From assembly GCF_003610235.1 (NCBI RefSeq), contig NZ_RAPR01000001.1, positions 7,936,001 through 8,000,000 of the forward strand: 64,000 bases of DNA, written 5' to 3'. This stretch comes from Catellatospora citrea. Its GTDB lineage: Bacteria > Actinomycetota > Actinomycetes > Mycobacteriales > Micromonosporaceae. Below the pieces are notes generated by a model that ran no database searches, was not told where the DNA came from, and saw only the letters and a list, made by a program, of their open reading frames with translations. This document shows positions 1-9,113 of the stretch, one piece after another (positions within the stretch are counted from its first letter, which is position 1; each line of letters opens with the position of its first letter). The translations under genes and the position numbers were made by a program.

Positions 1-842
1 GTGAGACCACCCGCCGGATCATCCTGATCACCGACGGTGAGGACACCTGCGCCCCGCCGGACCCCTGCGACGTCGCTCGCGAGCTGGCCGCCAAGGGCAC
101 CCATCTGGTGGTGGACACGCTCGGCCTGGCGCCGGACGACAAGGTACGCCGACAGCTGCTCTGCATCGCCGCGGCCACCGGTGGGACGTACGCGTCCGCG
201 CAGACGCCGGTCGAGCTCACACATCGGATCCAGCAGCTCGTCGACCGGGCCAAGGACACCACCGTCAAGACTCCCGCGCTCGTGGCGGGCGGCAAGGAAT
301 GCGCCGGAGCGCCGCTGCTGTCACCCGGCGTCTACACCGATCGTGAGAAGATCTCCGAGCACCGCTGGTACCGGGTGCCGGTCCGCGAAGACCAGGAACT
401 GCGCGCCTCCGTGAGCATCGCCCTGGACCGCCAGGTCAACCCGGACTACGGCGTGCTGCTGCGGGCCACCGCCGCCGACGGCCGGGAGCTCGTCCGCGGC
501 ACGGACGCCGGCAGCGGGCGCACCGACGTGCTGTCCACCGGCCTGCGCTGGTCGGCCCTGGAGCCTGACGCGGAGCCGGACACCTCGCCAGACAGCCCCA
601 CCACCCCGACACATGTCTGCCTGGTGATCAGCAACTCCTTCGCCAGCTCGACGGCGAACGACGCGCCGGGCTTGCCCTTCGAACTGACCATCGACGTCGT
701 CGCCACCTCGCCCGCGCCGGACGCGCCAGGGCTGGGAAGCGGCTGGCTCCTACTGCTGGTGCTGACCGTCGCCGGCCTACTCACCGGCGCGCTCGCCGGC
801 TGGCTGACCCGCTGGTGGGTCGCTACCTGGAGGACCAACTGA
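1..842 (+). CDS. VWA-domain membrane protein, C-terminal part (5' end outside window)
   Basis: The frame is open from base 3 at the window edge, so this is the C-terminal 279 residues of a longer protein. It begins with the end of a von Willebrand factor A domain: a hydrophobic strand followed by ITDGEDTC, then a Rossmann-like stretch (HLVVDTLGL). A roughly 150-residue extracytoplasmic region follows, then a single membrane segment (GSGWLLLLVLTVAGLLTGALAG) near the C terminus and a short basic tail. VWA domains usually bind partners through a Mg-dependent site; the upstream MIDAS residues are not in view. The TGA stop shares its last base with the ATG of the next gene, so the pair is translationally coupled. 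Exact role is unknown; a surface adhesion or assembly factor is inferred. Confidence 0.75.
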   Translation, partial: ETTRRIILITDGEDTCAPPDPCDVARELAAKGTHLVVDTLGLAPDDKVRRQLLCIAAATGGTYASAQTPVELTHRIQQLVDRAKDTTVKTPALVAGGKECAGAPLLSPGVYTDREKISEHRWYRVPVREDQELRASVSIALDRQVNPDYGVLLRATAADGRELVRGTDAGSGRTDVLSTGLRWSALEPDAEPDTSPDSPTTPTHVCLVISNSFASSTANDAPGLPFELTIDVVATSPAPDAPGLGSGWLLLLVLTVAGLLTGALAGWLTRWWVATWRTN

Positions 843-1660
843 TGCTCATCCATCACCAGCAGGGACACGTCCGTCTGCATACCCGCCTTGCGGCCGCCGC
901 GTTCGCCATCGCCTGCGCCGCGCTGCTGCCCGCCGCGGCCGTGGCGGCACCGAGCCCATCTCCCGGATCGGCCACCGTCAACCGGGCGGGAACCTCCTTT
1001 CTCACCGCTACCGCGGTCGGCGTCGGCCAGCCGGTTCAGGTCGCCGCCTCCACCGGCGACTACCTCTACTGGTCGTTCAGCGCCACTGCCGGGCAGGTCA
1101 CCGAGATCGCGCTGACCGTGTCGCTTCCGCCCGCCGGGAAGCGGACCGGCGCGTCCACGTGGACCGTGGATGTCTTCGACGGGCTCCGCCGCCGCCAGGC
1201 GTGCACGGCCGGCGTGCAGACGCCGATCGCAGCCGCCACCGCGACCTCCGTCAGTCTCGGCTGCACGCTGCGCAGGGTGCGCTCGTGGGCCGAGCCGTGG
1301 TCGGGCGATCCGCTGCCCGGCACGTACTACCTCCGGCTGTCGGTCACCGACCTGCCGGAGCCGGATCTCGGCCTGCCCATTCAGGTCGACCTGCTGCTCG
1401 GTGCCGACGGCGACTCCAGCGCCGACGACGGCGAGCTCAAGGCGCCACTCGTCCCGCAGGTCAAGCCCGGTGCGGTCATGGCCGAAGCCGGATCGGTCCC
1501 CGCCTCGGCCAGCCCCAGCCCGACGCCCGATGCGGCGACCGAGGCGTCGGACTGGTTGCCCGACCTGTCCGCCCGCTGGATCTGGACCACGGTCGGCGGT
1601 GTGCTGGCCGCTGTCGCCGGTGTCGTCGGGTTCTCCTTCACCTGGCGCCGCCGCAAGTGA
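842..1660 (+). CDS. secreted, C-terminally anchored protein paired with the VWA protein
   Basis: A 272-residue protein starting at the ATG that overlaps the upstream TGA by one base. It has a signal peptide (basic RLHTR, then a long Ala-rich core ending near VAA-PSPSP), an extracytoplasmic domain of about 200 residues resembling PPC-type beta domains (YLYWSFSATAGQ pattern), a Ser/Pro/Ala linker and one C-terminal membrane helix ending in TWRRRK. It is therefore probably anchored outside the membrane with a positively charged cytoplasmic end. Coupling to the VWA gene suggests the two products form a surface complex. No enzyme motif is visible; function unknown. Confidence 0.7.
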   Translation: MLIHHQQGHVRLHTRLAAAAFAIACAALLPAAAVAAPSPSPGSATVNRAGTSFLTATAVGVGQPVQVAASTGDYLYWSFSATAGQVTEIALTVSLPPAGKRTGASTWTVDVFDGLRRRQACTAGVQTPIAAATATSVSLGCTLRRVRSWAEPWSGDPLPGTYYLRLSVTDLPEPDLGLPIQVDLLLGADGDSSADDGELKAPLVPQVKPGAVMAEAGSVPASASPSPTPDAATEASDWLPDLSARWIWTTVGGVLAAVAGVVGFSFTWRRRK

Positions 1661-1661
1661 A

Positions 1662-1707
1662 GGAAGCGCCCCTTCCTCTTCGGCATGCGGGGGAAGGGGC
1701 GCTTTCC
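1662..1707. terminator. bidirectional hairpin terminator
   Basis: The arms GGAAGCGCCCCTTCC (1662-1676) and GGAAGGGGCGCTTTCC (1692-1707) pair with a single bulged T. The hairpin lies between the rightward pair ending at 1660 and the leftward gene ending at 1739, so it can terminate both. There is no clear U-tract, which is common in high-GC actinobacteria. Confidence 0.75.
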
Positions 1708-1738
1708 GGTCGGCGAGTGGGGAGGACGATCCGGAGTG

Positions 1739-2185
1739 TCAGGGGCGGCCGATGGCGGCGAGCCTCGCCACGATGAGCGGGATGATCTTGTCGGTGAGGT
1801 CGGGCGACAGCTCGATCTGCTTGGCGGCCGAGCGGGCGGCGGCCTCCGTGGCGTCGATCTGGCCCGCGGTCAGTGGCTCGACACTGGTCTGCTTGCTGCG
1901 GAACAGGCGGCGCCACAGGTTCTCGGTCAGGTGCGGAAAGGCCGCATCCACCGCCTTGTCCGCGAGGTAGAGCACCACCTGCACCAGCGCGACGCCCACC
2001 ACCTCGATGCCGAATCCCAGTGGTTCGTCGGCTGCCTTGATACTGCGCAGCGCGCCGAGGCGGTCACCGAAGTAGTCCTCCGCCAAAGCACCGAAATGCG
2101 CCACGTCCGCCGGCGACATCTCGGCGACGACCACTCCCGCCACGCTCTTGACCAGCTCGTTGCTCGTTGTCGGTTCGACGCTCAA
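1739..2185 (-). CDS. hypothetical protein, 148 aa
   Basis: Starts at a TTG preceded by GAGAGG seven bases upstream, a good Shine-Dalgarno; no ATG or GTG nearby gives a better start. The protein has an acidic N terminus, a central hydrophobic stretch (IEVVGVALVQVVLYLADKAVDAAF) that could be an amphipathic or membrane-associated helix, and an Arg/Lys-rich middle (LWRRLFRSKQ). No family is recognised. It is the last gene of a leftward block (LPXTG protein, lipoprotein, M48 protease), 61 bases after the protease stop, so it is probably co-transcribed with them. Confidence 0.65.
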   Translation of the reverse strand: MSVEPTTSNELVKSVAGVVVAEMSPADVAHFGALAEDYFGDRLGALRSIKAADEPLGFGIEVVGVALVQVVLYLADKAVDAAFPHLTENLWRRLFRSKQTSVEPLTAGQIDATEAAARSAAKQIELSPDLTDKIIPLIVARLAAIGRP

Positions 2186-2246
2186 GCCTGCACCTCTCGT
2201 CTGGGTCGATCTGCTGTCACGGCCGTCCTCGACCGCGTGCGCGCGG

Positions 2247-4724
2247 TCATCCGGTCAGGAAGACCGCACCGTAATACGTCCACATCACCAGCGTGGCGCC
2301 GAGGAACAGCAGCGCCGCGGCCGCGGTGACGCGCGATGCCACGCCGGGCGGCGCGGCCACCGCGGGCGGCACCGGGTACTGCGCACCGGCGAGGTGACGT
2401 CGGAGCCTGGCGATGCCCGCCGACACCGCGACGGCGAACATCGCCAGCACGAGTGTCTTGATCAGTAACCGGGGTGCCGCGTAGCCGTAGATGACCCCGG
2501 CGTAATCCGCAGGAACCCGGCCGGCACACGCTGCCACCCCGCTGATGCCGCAACCGCCCGCCAGGACGAACACGGGCGCGAAGAGCGACACGACTCCTGC
2601 CGTGACCGCGCTGGCCACCAGCTTCACCGTGGCGCGGCGGTCGCGGACGCACAACGCCGCCGCGGCGCCGCCGACAGCCGCCATGGCCACCAGCGCGTCG
2701 CACAGATAGCTGATCAGGTCGGCTCGCGGCACGGTGTTCAAGTCGTCGAATCGAGCATGCAGCCAGACCGTGAACAGCAGCGCGCCGCCGATCACGACAG
2801 CGGCCCACGCCAGGCCCCAGCCGGCGACGGCGCCGACCCGAACCGGTGAGTCCGCCTGCCGGTCGAGGTGGCCCGGCAGCCGGCGCCACAGCGAGGCGAC
2901 GGCGGTGAACAGGCAGCAGCCGACGATGACCGCGCCGGCCCCCGGCACCGCCGCGAGCAACTGCACCGGCAGGTAGACGGCCTGCAGCCACGGGCCTGCC
3001 GGCCCGTCCCAGTAGGCCGCCCCCATCTGCTCGGCCAGCTCCCTGCTGCCCAGATGCACGGTCGCGATCATGTCCTGCAGGTGCATGAGCCACCAGAGCG
3101 TGAGGACCGGCAGCACACCGAGGGCCGCGACCACGGTGGAGGCGACGCTGGCCGAACGGTGCGAGTTACGGACCCGGGCCAGCAGCACGGCGGCGTTCTC
3201 CCCGGACCAGACGAACACCATCGCCATGACGGCCACGAGCGTGAGCGCGGCCATGGCGCTGCCGACCAGCGGACGGTTGCCGACGCCACCGAAGACCGCC
3301 CAGACGCCGGCATTCGCGAACGTCATCGACAGCGGCTCGCCGACCAGCAGGCCCGCGGCCATCACCACGCTGTAGCCCAGTGCTCGCGAAGTCCGGGCGT
3401 GGCCGGAGGAGAGCTGCTGTCGCCACATCACGGTGGTCGCGAACCAGGCGATCACGCCCGCGGAGAACGCGTTCACCACGGCCACCAGCAGGATCACCAG
3501 GAACACGGACGGCAGCCCGCGCCCGAGCGGCGACGCCACCATCGCGTGCCAGGCCAGCAGCGTGACATTGGCGGTCAGGGCCGACACCGCCACCCCCGCG
3601 ACGAACAGCTGGACCGCGTCGACGGCCCCGACCGTCCCGGGATCGTCCAGTGCCCGCAGCCGCTGTCGCGGCGTCGGATGGTTGCTCAACCAGCCAGGCC
3701 GTCGCCAGCGTCGTCCTGCTCGTGACGGCTCGGATGCGCCGTCGGCTCCCACCGCGGCAGCTGGACCGAAAACGGTCCGCAGCAAGCCATGCGGATCGTG
3801 CCGCGCTGCCGTCAGGTCCGCGTTGATCTCACGTGCCCGCAGCAGCGCCGCACGGGTGAGGACCACCAGGCCGGTGAGGATCGCCACGGCCAGCACCACG
3901 TGCAGATCCGTCGACGCCGACCGCAGACCGCCGATGCGCACCCCCGCCGCGCCGGCCGGGGTTCGAGGCAGCAGCACCACGAGCACGTACGGCAGCAATG
4001 CCAGCCCGACGAAGCTGCGGAACAGGGTGACGGTCAGGTAGGTGGCCCGGTTGTCGCGATTGCGGACATGGGCCAGCTCGTGCAGCACGACCGCGTCGAA
4101 CGCCGATGCGAGCGTCGACCGCTTGTCCAGCAGACGATCGCTCAGCTTGACATATGCGGTATTCCGGGTGCCGAACACCAGCTCGCCGGACGCATACCGC
4201 GACGCCAGGAAATGTGGCGGGGGATCGAGCCCCAGCTGACCGGCCAGCGCCTGCAGGCGCGCGACGGCGTCGGCATGGCGGCTCTGCTCGACCGGCACCA
4301 GGCCGCTGCGTCGTGGTCTCCTCATGGTCAGCCGCTGCCGGACGAGGTCGCGCAACCGGCTGTCGTAGCGCATCTTCCAGTACGGCAGCAGCCGGTAGCT
4401 GACCCAGGCGGTCACCAGCACCAGTGCGGTCCCGGCGAGCGCCGCCTGCAGCAACCCTTGGGTGAAAGGACGGCCGCAGGCCAGCAGCATGAGGGTGGAG
4501 CCCCGCAACTGCTCGGCGGTGACCGCGTTGATGCCGGTCACCCGTGCGATGTCGGCGACGGACGGGCACTGCTCGTTCTCGCCGCCGGCCAGGACGAGCC
4601 ACATGTGCCCGTAGATCGACGCCGTACTGCCGAGGATGAGCAGCAGCAGGACGAAGAACCGGACCGTCAGGTCCGAGGGCAGCCGGACCGCTGCGGTGTC
4701 CGGGTTCCGGATGTCGGTACTCAC
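2247..4724 (-). CDS. multi-spanning M48-family zinc metalloprotease
   Basis: An 825-residue integral membrane protein. The zinc motif HELAH lies at residues 215-219 and is followed about 70 residues later by REINADLTAARHDP, the usual third-ligand Glu region of HtpX/Ste24-type peptidases. One or two helices precede the catalytic domain and about ten or more hydrophobic segments follow it, making the protein much longer than ordinary HtpX (about 290 aa). The GTG start overlaps the stop of the upstream lipoprotein gene by four bases; an in-frame extension upstream to 4994 is Arg-rich and looks like out-of-frame shadow. Likely acts at the membrane on proteins in or near the envelope; the extra helices may transport or sense something (inference). 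Confidence 0.85.
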   Translation of the reverse strand: MSTDIRNPDTAAVRLPSDLTVRFFVLLLLILGSTASIYGHMWLVLAGGENEQCPSVADIARVTGINAVTAEQLRGSTLMLLACGRPFTQGLLQAALAGTALVLVTAWVSYRLLPYWKMRYDSRLRDLVRQRLTMRRPRRSGLVPVEQSRHADAVARLQALAGQLGLDPPPHFLASRYASGELVFGTRNTAYVKLSDRLLDKRSTLASAFDAVVLHELAHVRNRDNRATYLTVTLFRSFVGLALLPYVLVVLLPRTPAGAAGVRIGGLRSASTDLHVVLAVAILTGLVVLTRAALLRAREINADLTAARHDPHGLLRTVFGPAAAVGADGASEPSRAGRRWRRPGWLSNHPTPRQRLRALDDPGTVGAVDAVQLFVAGVAVSALTANVTLLAWHAMVASPLGRGLPSVFLVILLVAVVNAFSAGVIAWFATTVMWRQQLSSGHARTSRALGYSVVMAAGLLVGEPLSMTFANAGVWAVFGGVGNRPLVGSAMAALTLVAVMAMVFVWSGENAAVLLARVRNSHRSASVASTVVAALGVLPVLTLWWLMHLQDMIATVHLGSRELAEQMGAAYWDGPAGPWLQAVYLPVQLLAAVPGAGAVIVGCCLFTAVASLWRRLPGHLDRQADSPVRVGAVAGWGLAWAAVVIGGALLFTVWLHARFDDLNTVPRADLISYLCDALVAMAAVGGAAAALCVRDRRATVKLVASAVTAGVVSLFAPVFVLAGGCGISGVAACAGRVPADYAGVIYGYAAPRLLIKTLVLAMFAVAVSAGIARLRRHLAGAQYPVPPAVAAPPGVASRVTAAAALLFLGATLVMWTYYGAVFLTG

Positions 4725-5524
4725 GGGCGGGGCAGCTTCGCGAAGGCGCGCTTGGCGGCCGACCGGGTGATGCCGCCGTCGACGGAACCGGCCGCGGTGT
4801 GGCTGATCACGATGAGGATGCCGGCGCGACGCATCACCACGATGTCCTGGTACAGCGTGACCGCTATGTTCTGCGGCTTGATGGTCAGTCGCAACGACGC
4901 CGTGCCGTCGCCGTACGACGGCACGTCGAGCGACGTGACCGTGTAGTCGACCGGACCGCCCAGCGACGCGTCGTCGCCCTTGAAGTGGGCGCACTCCGAC
5001 AGAGCCCGGCGCAGGCGGGACACGCGGCCGGCGGCGGTGGACGCCGACATCACCCCGATCCGCTCCCTGACGAACGGACCCGCGCTTCCCCGGGTCAGCA
5101 GGACCTCGGCCTTCGGCTGCGCACCGGACATGTAGTCGGCGTCGAGCGCGGAGCAGCCGGAGTCCCCGCCGGAGCCGCCGGGGTCACCGCCGGCGTGGAA
5201 CCCGGACAGGTCGGAACCGGTGAGCAGCGCGGCCCGCAGTTCGGCCTGCGTCACTTTCGCAGGGGGAGGGGAGTGGGTGGCGGGCGGGCGGGTGGGCGTC
5301 TGGCGCGACGCCGAGGGGCTCGGTGATGACGGGCTCGCGGACGAGGGGCTCGGCGACGGCGTCTCGGTGCCGGTCGGCGACGCGATCGGCTCGGCCGACT
5401 GCGACGGAGCCGGACTCGGCCCGTCGAAGGGCTCGTCACTGACGCAGGCGCTGCCCACCACCATCACCCCCGCGGCCACGACCGCCGCGACACCGGCCCT
5501 GATCAGCGAGGTCGCCATGGTCAC
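4721..5524 (-). CDS. lipoprotein with Ser/Pro-rich stalk
   Basis: A 267-residue protein with a lipobox (VVGSAC, Cys 27) after a hydrophobic signal. A Ser/Pro/Thr-rich stalk of about 80 residues follows, then a globular domain of roughly 160 residues that contains a Cys pair region (SGCSALDADY and SECAHFKG) and ends in a beta-rich segment. This layout is common for actinobacterial sensor-like or substrate-binding lipoproteins such as the PknH-type extracellular fold, but homology cannot be confirmed by eye. The GTG start overlaps the upstream TGA by four bases; an ATG two codons later (5518) is the alternative. It lies between the LPXTG gene and the M48 protease in one operon. Confidence 0.75.
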   Translation of the reverse strand: MTMATSLIRAGVAAVVAAGVMVVGSACVSDEPFDGPSPAPSQSAEPIASPTGTETPSPSPSSASPSSPSPSASRQTPTRPPATHSPPPAKVTQAELRAALLTGSDLSGFHAGGDPGGSGGDSGCSALDADYMSGAQPKAEVLLTRGSAGPFVRERIGVMSASTAAGRVSRLRRALSECAHFKGDDASLGGPVDYTVTSLDVPSYGDGTASLRLTIKPQNIAVTLYQDIVVMRRAGILIVISHTAAGSVDGGITRSAAKRAFAKLPRP

Positions 5525-6261
5525 GCCCGCCGTGCCCGCCGCGACAGCACGAGCAGCAGAGCGCCCACCAGCAGCAACCCGAGGCCCGCCAGCACGACGC
5601 TGCTCAGCTTCGAGCCGGTCACCGGCAGCCCGCCGCCGGAAGCCGACGGGGTGATCGCGGCAGTGGCCCGAGGCGACGCAGAGGCGACCGGCGACCGGCT
5701 GGGGACCGCCGACGCGCTCGGCCGCGGCGAGGCCGACGCCGCCGGGGGTGCGCACACCGCTGCCAGGCCGAACGCGGCCTGTTCGGTCGGTTCCGCCACC
5801 TGTAGCTGTCCGCTGATGAGCTCCCAGCCCGCCGGGGTCTTCAACCAGGCTCCGGTGCCGCCGTTGCCGAGCAGGCCGCCGCTCACGCCCGCGGGGGCCG
5901 GTCCGGGGCTGGTCGGGTCGCTGAGCGGGGCCTCGACGACACCGTCGGCGGTGATGCCGAGGATGTGCGGCGTCGGGTTTTCGCGGGTGCCGGCGATGAA
6001 GCCGATGACGTACGCCGCCGCGGTGTTGCCGGCCGCCGGCTGCTCGAAGACCCAGCCGTCCGTGCCGGCGGATGCGCCTTGCGGGACCGCCTCGCAGTTG
6101 CGCAGCGCGGGGGGTTGCTCAGTCAGCTTCTTCTGCAGGTACTGCTCCTCAAGCGCCAGCACCTGAGTCGGAGCCGCCGCATCCGCCGCAGGCGCGGGCG
6201 CTGCCAGCACGGCGACGAGCAGCGCCGCTGCCGCCGAGAACCAGCGAACGACGTTACGCAT
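5521..6261 (-). CDS. LPXTG-type cell-wall anchored protein
   Basis: A 246-residue secreted protein with an N-terminal signal peptide (MRNVVRWF then an Ala/Leu core to APAADA), a globular domain of about 150 residues, a Ser/Pro/Ala-rich wall-spanning stretch and a C-terminal sorting signal: LPVTG at residues 212-216, a hydrophobic helix and a basic tail (SRRARRA). A class E/C-type sortase should cleave between T and G and attach it to peptidoglycan; no sortase gene is in the window. The ATG has AGGA six bases upstream. It is the first gene of the leftward operon with the lipoprotein and the M48 protease. Confidence 0.85.
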   Translation of the reverse strand: MRNVVRWFSAAAALLVAVLAAPAPAADAAAPTQVLALEEQYLQKKLTEQPPALRNCEAVPQGASAGTDGWVFEQPAAGNTAAAYVIGFIAGTRENPTPHILGITADGVVEAPLSDPTSPGPAPAGVSGGLLGNGGTGAWLKTPAGWELISGQLQVAEPTEQAAFGLAAVCAPPAASASPRPSASAVPSRSPVASASPRATAAITPSASGGGLPVTGSKLSSVVLAGLGLLLVGALLLVLSRRARRA

Positions 6262-6497
6262 GGTGGATCCTCACTGCCGAAGACGGGGACCCACCGAGCC
6301 TGCCCCCGACCGGACCTGCGAGGGAACGACCGTTCGCAGCTGATGCGCCGGAACATTGGCTGGTCGCGGCGGCACGGTCCGTCCCATCACGACGGATGAT
6401 CGGATATTTTGAACAAATAACATGAATGCACTTCGGTTTGATGCCGACCAAGTCGCCGGTCAATGCGGCGACGCCGGGTGCGAAGGGTGGCCCCTCG

Positions 6498-7488
6498 CTA
6501 CCGGAACCGATGCTCGGGTGTGCTTCCCGCCAGCAGGTCGTCGCCGAGCGTCGTGCGCCGGTACAGAACGAGGCGTCCGGCGCGGGCCCGGCTCACCAGG
6601 CCCGCGCCGCGCAGCACCGCGAGGTGGTCACCGACCGCCCCCAGGGCCATGCCGAGCAGCCCGACGAGCTGGCTCGTGCTGGCCGGCTCCGCCAGGGCAC
6701 GCAGCACCGACGCCCGGGAGCGGCCGAGCAGCCGGTCCAGGCCGTCGGGCGTACGGTCGTCGGGGTTCGAGCCGACGCCGCGGGCCGGGTAGATCACGGC
6801 GTAGGCCCGCGGCGGGTCCAGCGCCAGCCAGGCCGCGCCGAAACTGCTCGGTACGAGCATCAGCCGGGCGCCGGACACCTCGTACGGTGGAGTGTCCCAG
6901 GTGTTGACCTGGATCTGGCCGGCGTCGGGCAGCCAGCGGACGTTGGGGCCGAGGCCGGCCAACGCCCGGGCCCAGCCGTACGCGGCAAGCTGACCGCCCC
7001 GCTGCACGACGTCGCGTTGCAGCTGTGCCCGCCGCCGGGGCCAGTCTGCGGCGAGCAATGTGGACCATGCGGCTGCCAGCGCGGCGGCGACCTGGTCCGC
7101 CGCATCGGGTCCGGTGAGGGCGGCCGGCAGCGGGCCGCCCGCGCTGCGGGTCAGGTCGGCGTGCACCCGATCGGCCGGTGTCGCCCGGACGACGGCCAGC
7201 TCCTGCTCGATGGTGGTCTCCATGCCCGGCGGTGGCACCGTGATGAAGTCGGGCATCCAGTGGGTCACGTGCACCGTGCGGCGCAACACCTCGCACAGCG
7301 CGCTCACGGCCGGATCGGCGGTCAGGCCGGCGAAGGCGTCGCGGTGGCGGTCCGCCCCACCGGTCAGGCCGGGGGTCGAGCGGCCGGGCGACATCAGACT
7401 GGCCAGCGCGGCGACCGTCTCGGCCAGCGGAGAGAGCCCGAAGCGGACCAGGGCCAGGTCCGCGGGATCCACGGTGAGTGCGGCCATC
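6498..7488 (-). CDS. ArsR-family winged-helix regulator with large N-terminal domain
   Basis: A 330-residue protein whose C-terminal 90 residues form an ArsR/GntR-like winged helix (LGRSRASVLRALAEPASTSQLVGLLGMALGAV followed by DHLAVLRGAGLVSRAR). The N-terminal part matches the general architecture of actinobacterial DUF5937-type ArsR regulators, which put the HTH at the C terminus. Start chosen at the ATG at 7488, with AAGGGA a few bases upstream. It is divergent from an MFS exporter, with only 63 bases between starts, and probably represses it in response to an unidentified ligand. No metal-binding Cys cluster is visible, so it is unlikely to be a classical metal sensor. Confidence 0.8.
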
Positions 7489-7551
7489 ACCGTCCCTTCG
7501 TCCGTGCGCGAAACAATAGCCTGCCAACGTACGCCGCCCGAGGATCGACCG

Positions 7552-8751
7552 GTGACCACCTACCGGGAAGTCTTCGCAGACGGCGAGTTCCGCGCACTGT
7601 TCGCCGCCAACGCTGCGGTCGTCGCCGGTATGACCATGCAGATGCTGGCCCTGTCCGCGCTGGTCTACGCGAGCACCGGCTCGCCGCTGCTGGCAGCGTT
7701 GGCCTATCTCGGCGGTTATCTGCCGCTGGCGATCGGCGCGCTGACCCTGCTCTCGCTTGCCGACCGGGTCCGGCCGCGGGCCTTCCTCGCCGCCTGGGAC
7801 GGCGTACGCGCCCTCGCCGCGATCACGTTCGCGGTCGGCGTGCTGCCGACCTGGGCGATCCTGGCGATCGTCATGGCGATGGGCCTGCTGGAGGCGGTGG
7901 CCGGCGCGGTGCGAAACGCGCTGATCGTCGACATCCTGTCCACCGGTGGCTTCGTGCTCGGCCGGTCGACCTTCAACGTCTCGGTCGGTGCGATGCAGAT
8001 AATCGGTTTCGCCGTCGGCGGCACCCTGATCGCTGCCATCGGGCCCCATCCCGCCCTGTTCGCCGGCGCGGCGTTCATGGTGGTCAGTGCGGTGCTGACC
8101 CGCTTCGGCCTGCGTCGACGCGCGCCCCGGGTCGCCGGGCGGGCCGGCCTGCGCGAGACCTGGCACGGCACCCGCGTCCTGTGGCGCGATCCGGCGATCC
8201 GGGCCCTGCTGTTGGCGCTGTGGCTGCCCAACGGGATCATCGTCGGCGCGGAGGCGATGTACGTGCCGTACGCGGGATCGTCGGCGGGCATCCTGTTCAT
8301 CGCCGCCGCGCTGGGCATGCTCGCCGGGGACGTGGTGGTCGGCCGGTGGGTGCCACCAGGCCGCCTCGACCGGCTGATCACGCCGTTGCAGACGCTGCTC
8401 GCGGTACCGTATCTGATCTTCGTCTTTCACCCCGGCACCTGGTTGGCGGCCGGCGCGGTCGCGGTGGCCTCGTTCGGGTTCGCGGCCGCGCTCGGGTTGC
8501 AACGCCGCCTGCTCGACGCCATGCCCGAGGAGCTGCGCGGCCAGGGACTCGGACTGGACAGCAGCGGCCGGATGACTTTGCAGGCGATAGGCGCGTTCGC
8601 GGTCGGTTCGCTGGCCGAGGCATTCGGGCCGGCGGCGGCGATGACCGGCGCGGCGGTGGGTTCGCTGTTGATCGTCGCGCTGTTGTGGCGCCCGCTGCGC
8701 CGCACCGGCATCGTCGCGTTCGGACATCCCGCACCCAGCGCCGTATCCTAG
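7552..8751 (+). CDS. MFS transporter (exporter)
   Basis: A 399-residue protein with about 12 hydrophobic segments and the typical MFS loop between helices 2 and 3 (LADRVRPR). The start GTG (VTTYREVF) has GAGGA six to eight bases upstream. It resembles the drug-efflux MFS group that actinobacteria pair with ArsR-type regulators. It is divergent from the ArsR-like gene and probably under its control. Substrate unknown. It is followed by a degraded transposase fragment rather than a clear terminator. Confidence 0.85.
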   Translation: MTTYREVFADGEFRALFAANAAVVAGMTMQMLALSALVYASTGSPLLAALAYLGGYLPLAIGALTLLSLADRVRPRAFLAAWDGVRALAAITFAVGVLPTWAILAIVMAMGLLEAVAGAVRNALIVDILSTGGFVLGRSTFNVSVGAMQIIGFAVGGTLIAAIGPHPALFAGAAFMVVSAVLTRFGLRRRAPRVAGRAGLRETWHGTRVLWRDPAIRALLLALWLPNGIIVGAEAMYVPYAGSSAGILFIAAALGMLAGDVVVGRWVPPGRLDRLITPLQTLLAVPYLIFVFHPGTWLAAGAVAVASFGFAAALGLQRRLLDAMPEELRGQGLGLDSSGRMTLQAIGAFAVGSLAEAFGPAAAMTGAAVGSLLIVALLWRPLRRTGIVAFGHPAPSAVS

Positions 8752-8820
8752 AGCGTCAGTTCAGAATGACGGACTTGCGTACGTCGATGGTCGTGATGGT
8801 CGGCTGAGACTGCTGCCAGG

Positions 8821-8970
8821 TATGACAGCGTTCTGACCGACCAGCTGTGGCTGCGGCTGGAGCCCTTGATCCCGGCCCGGCAGCGCCGCTTCCGGTTCCC
8901 CGGCCGTCTGCGCACCGACGACCGGGCCGCGCTGGAGGGCATGTTCGGCGGTTTCCCGACCGCCGAGCAC
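8821..8970 (+). pseudogene. IS5/IS4-type transposase N-terminal remnant
   Basis: In frame from 8821 the translation reads LTDQLWLRLEPLIP, then RTDDRAALEGMF, the characteristic N-terminal helix region of IS5-family (DUF4096-like) transposases. After GMFGG the expected WRDLP-type continuation is lost and the sequence becomes unrelated; no DDE motif follows. There is no upstream start and no terminal inverted repeats were found. It is a decayed insertion between the MFS gene and the leftward nucleotidyltransferase gene. Confidence 0.6.
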
Positions 8971-9113
8971 TCATTATCCAAGCTGCGCAAAACGCCAAGT
9001 ACGGCTATCTGCGTGTTGCCGTTATTGAGCGCCGATCAGCGCGGCCCGAGAGTGAATCGCCCGCGAGCAGTGTGGGCGTTGGGCGCAGGCAGCTCAGCGG
9101 AAACGCGACGCTT

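Noticed and set aside
2868..3725. Long rightward open frame opposite the M48 protease
   Set aside because: Gln/Arg/His-rich sequence with no hydrophobic core, in the shadow frame of a clear zinc protease.
4725..4994. N-terminal extension of the M48 protease
   Set aside because: Very Arg/His-rich and overlapping the coding part of the upstream lipoprotein in another frame; the GTG at 4724 with four-base overlap is better.
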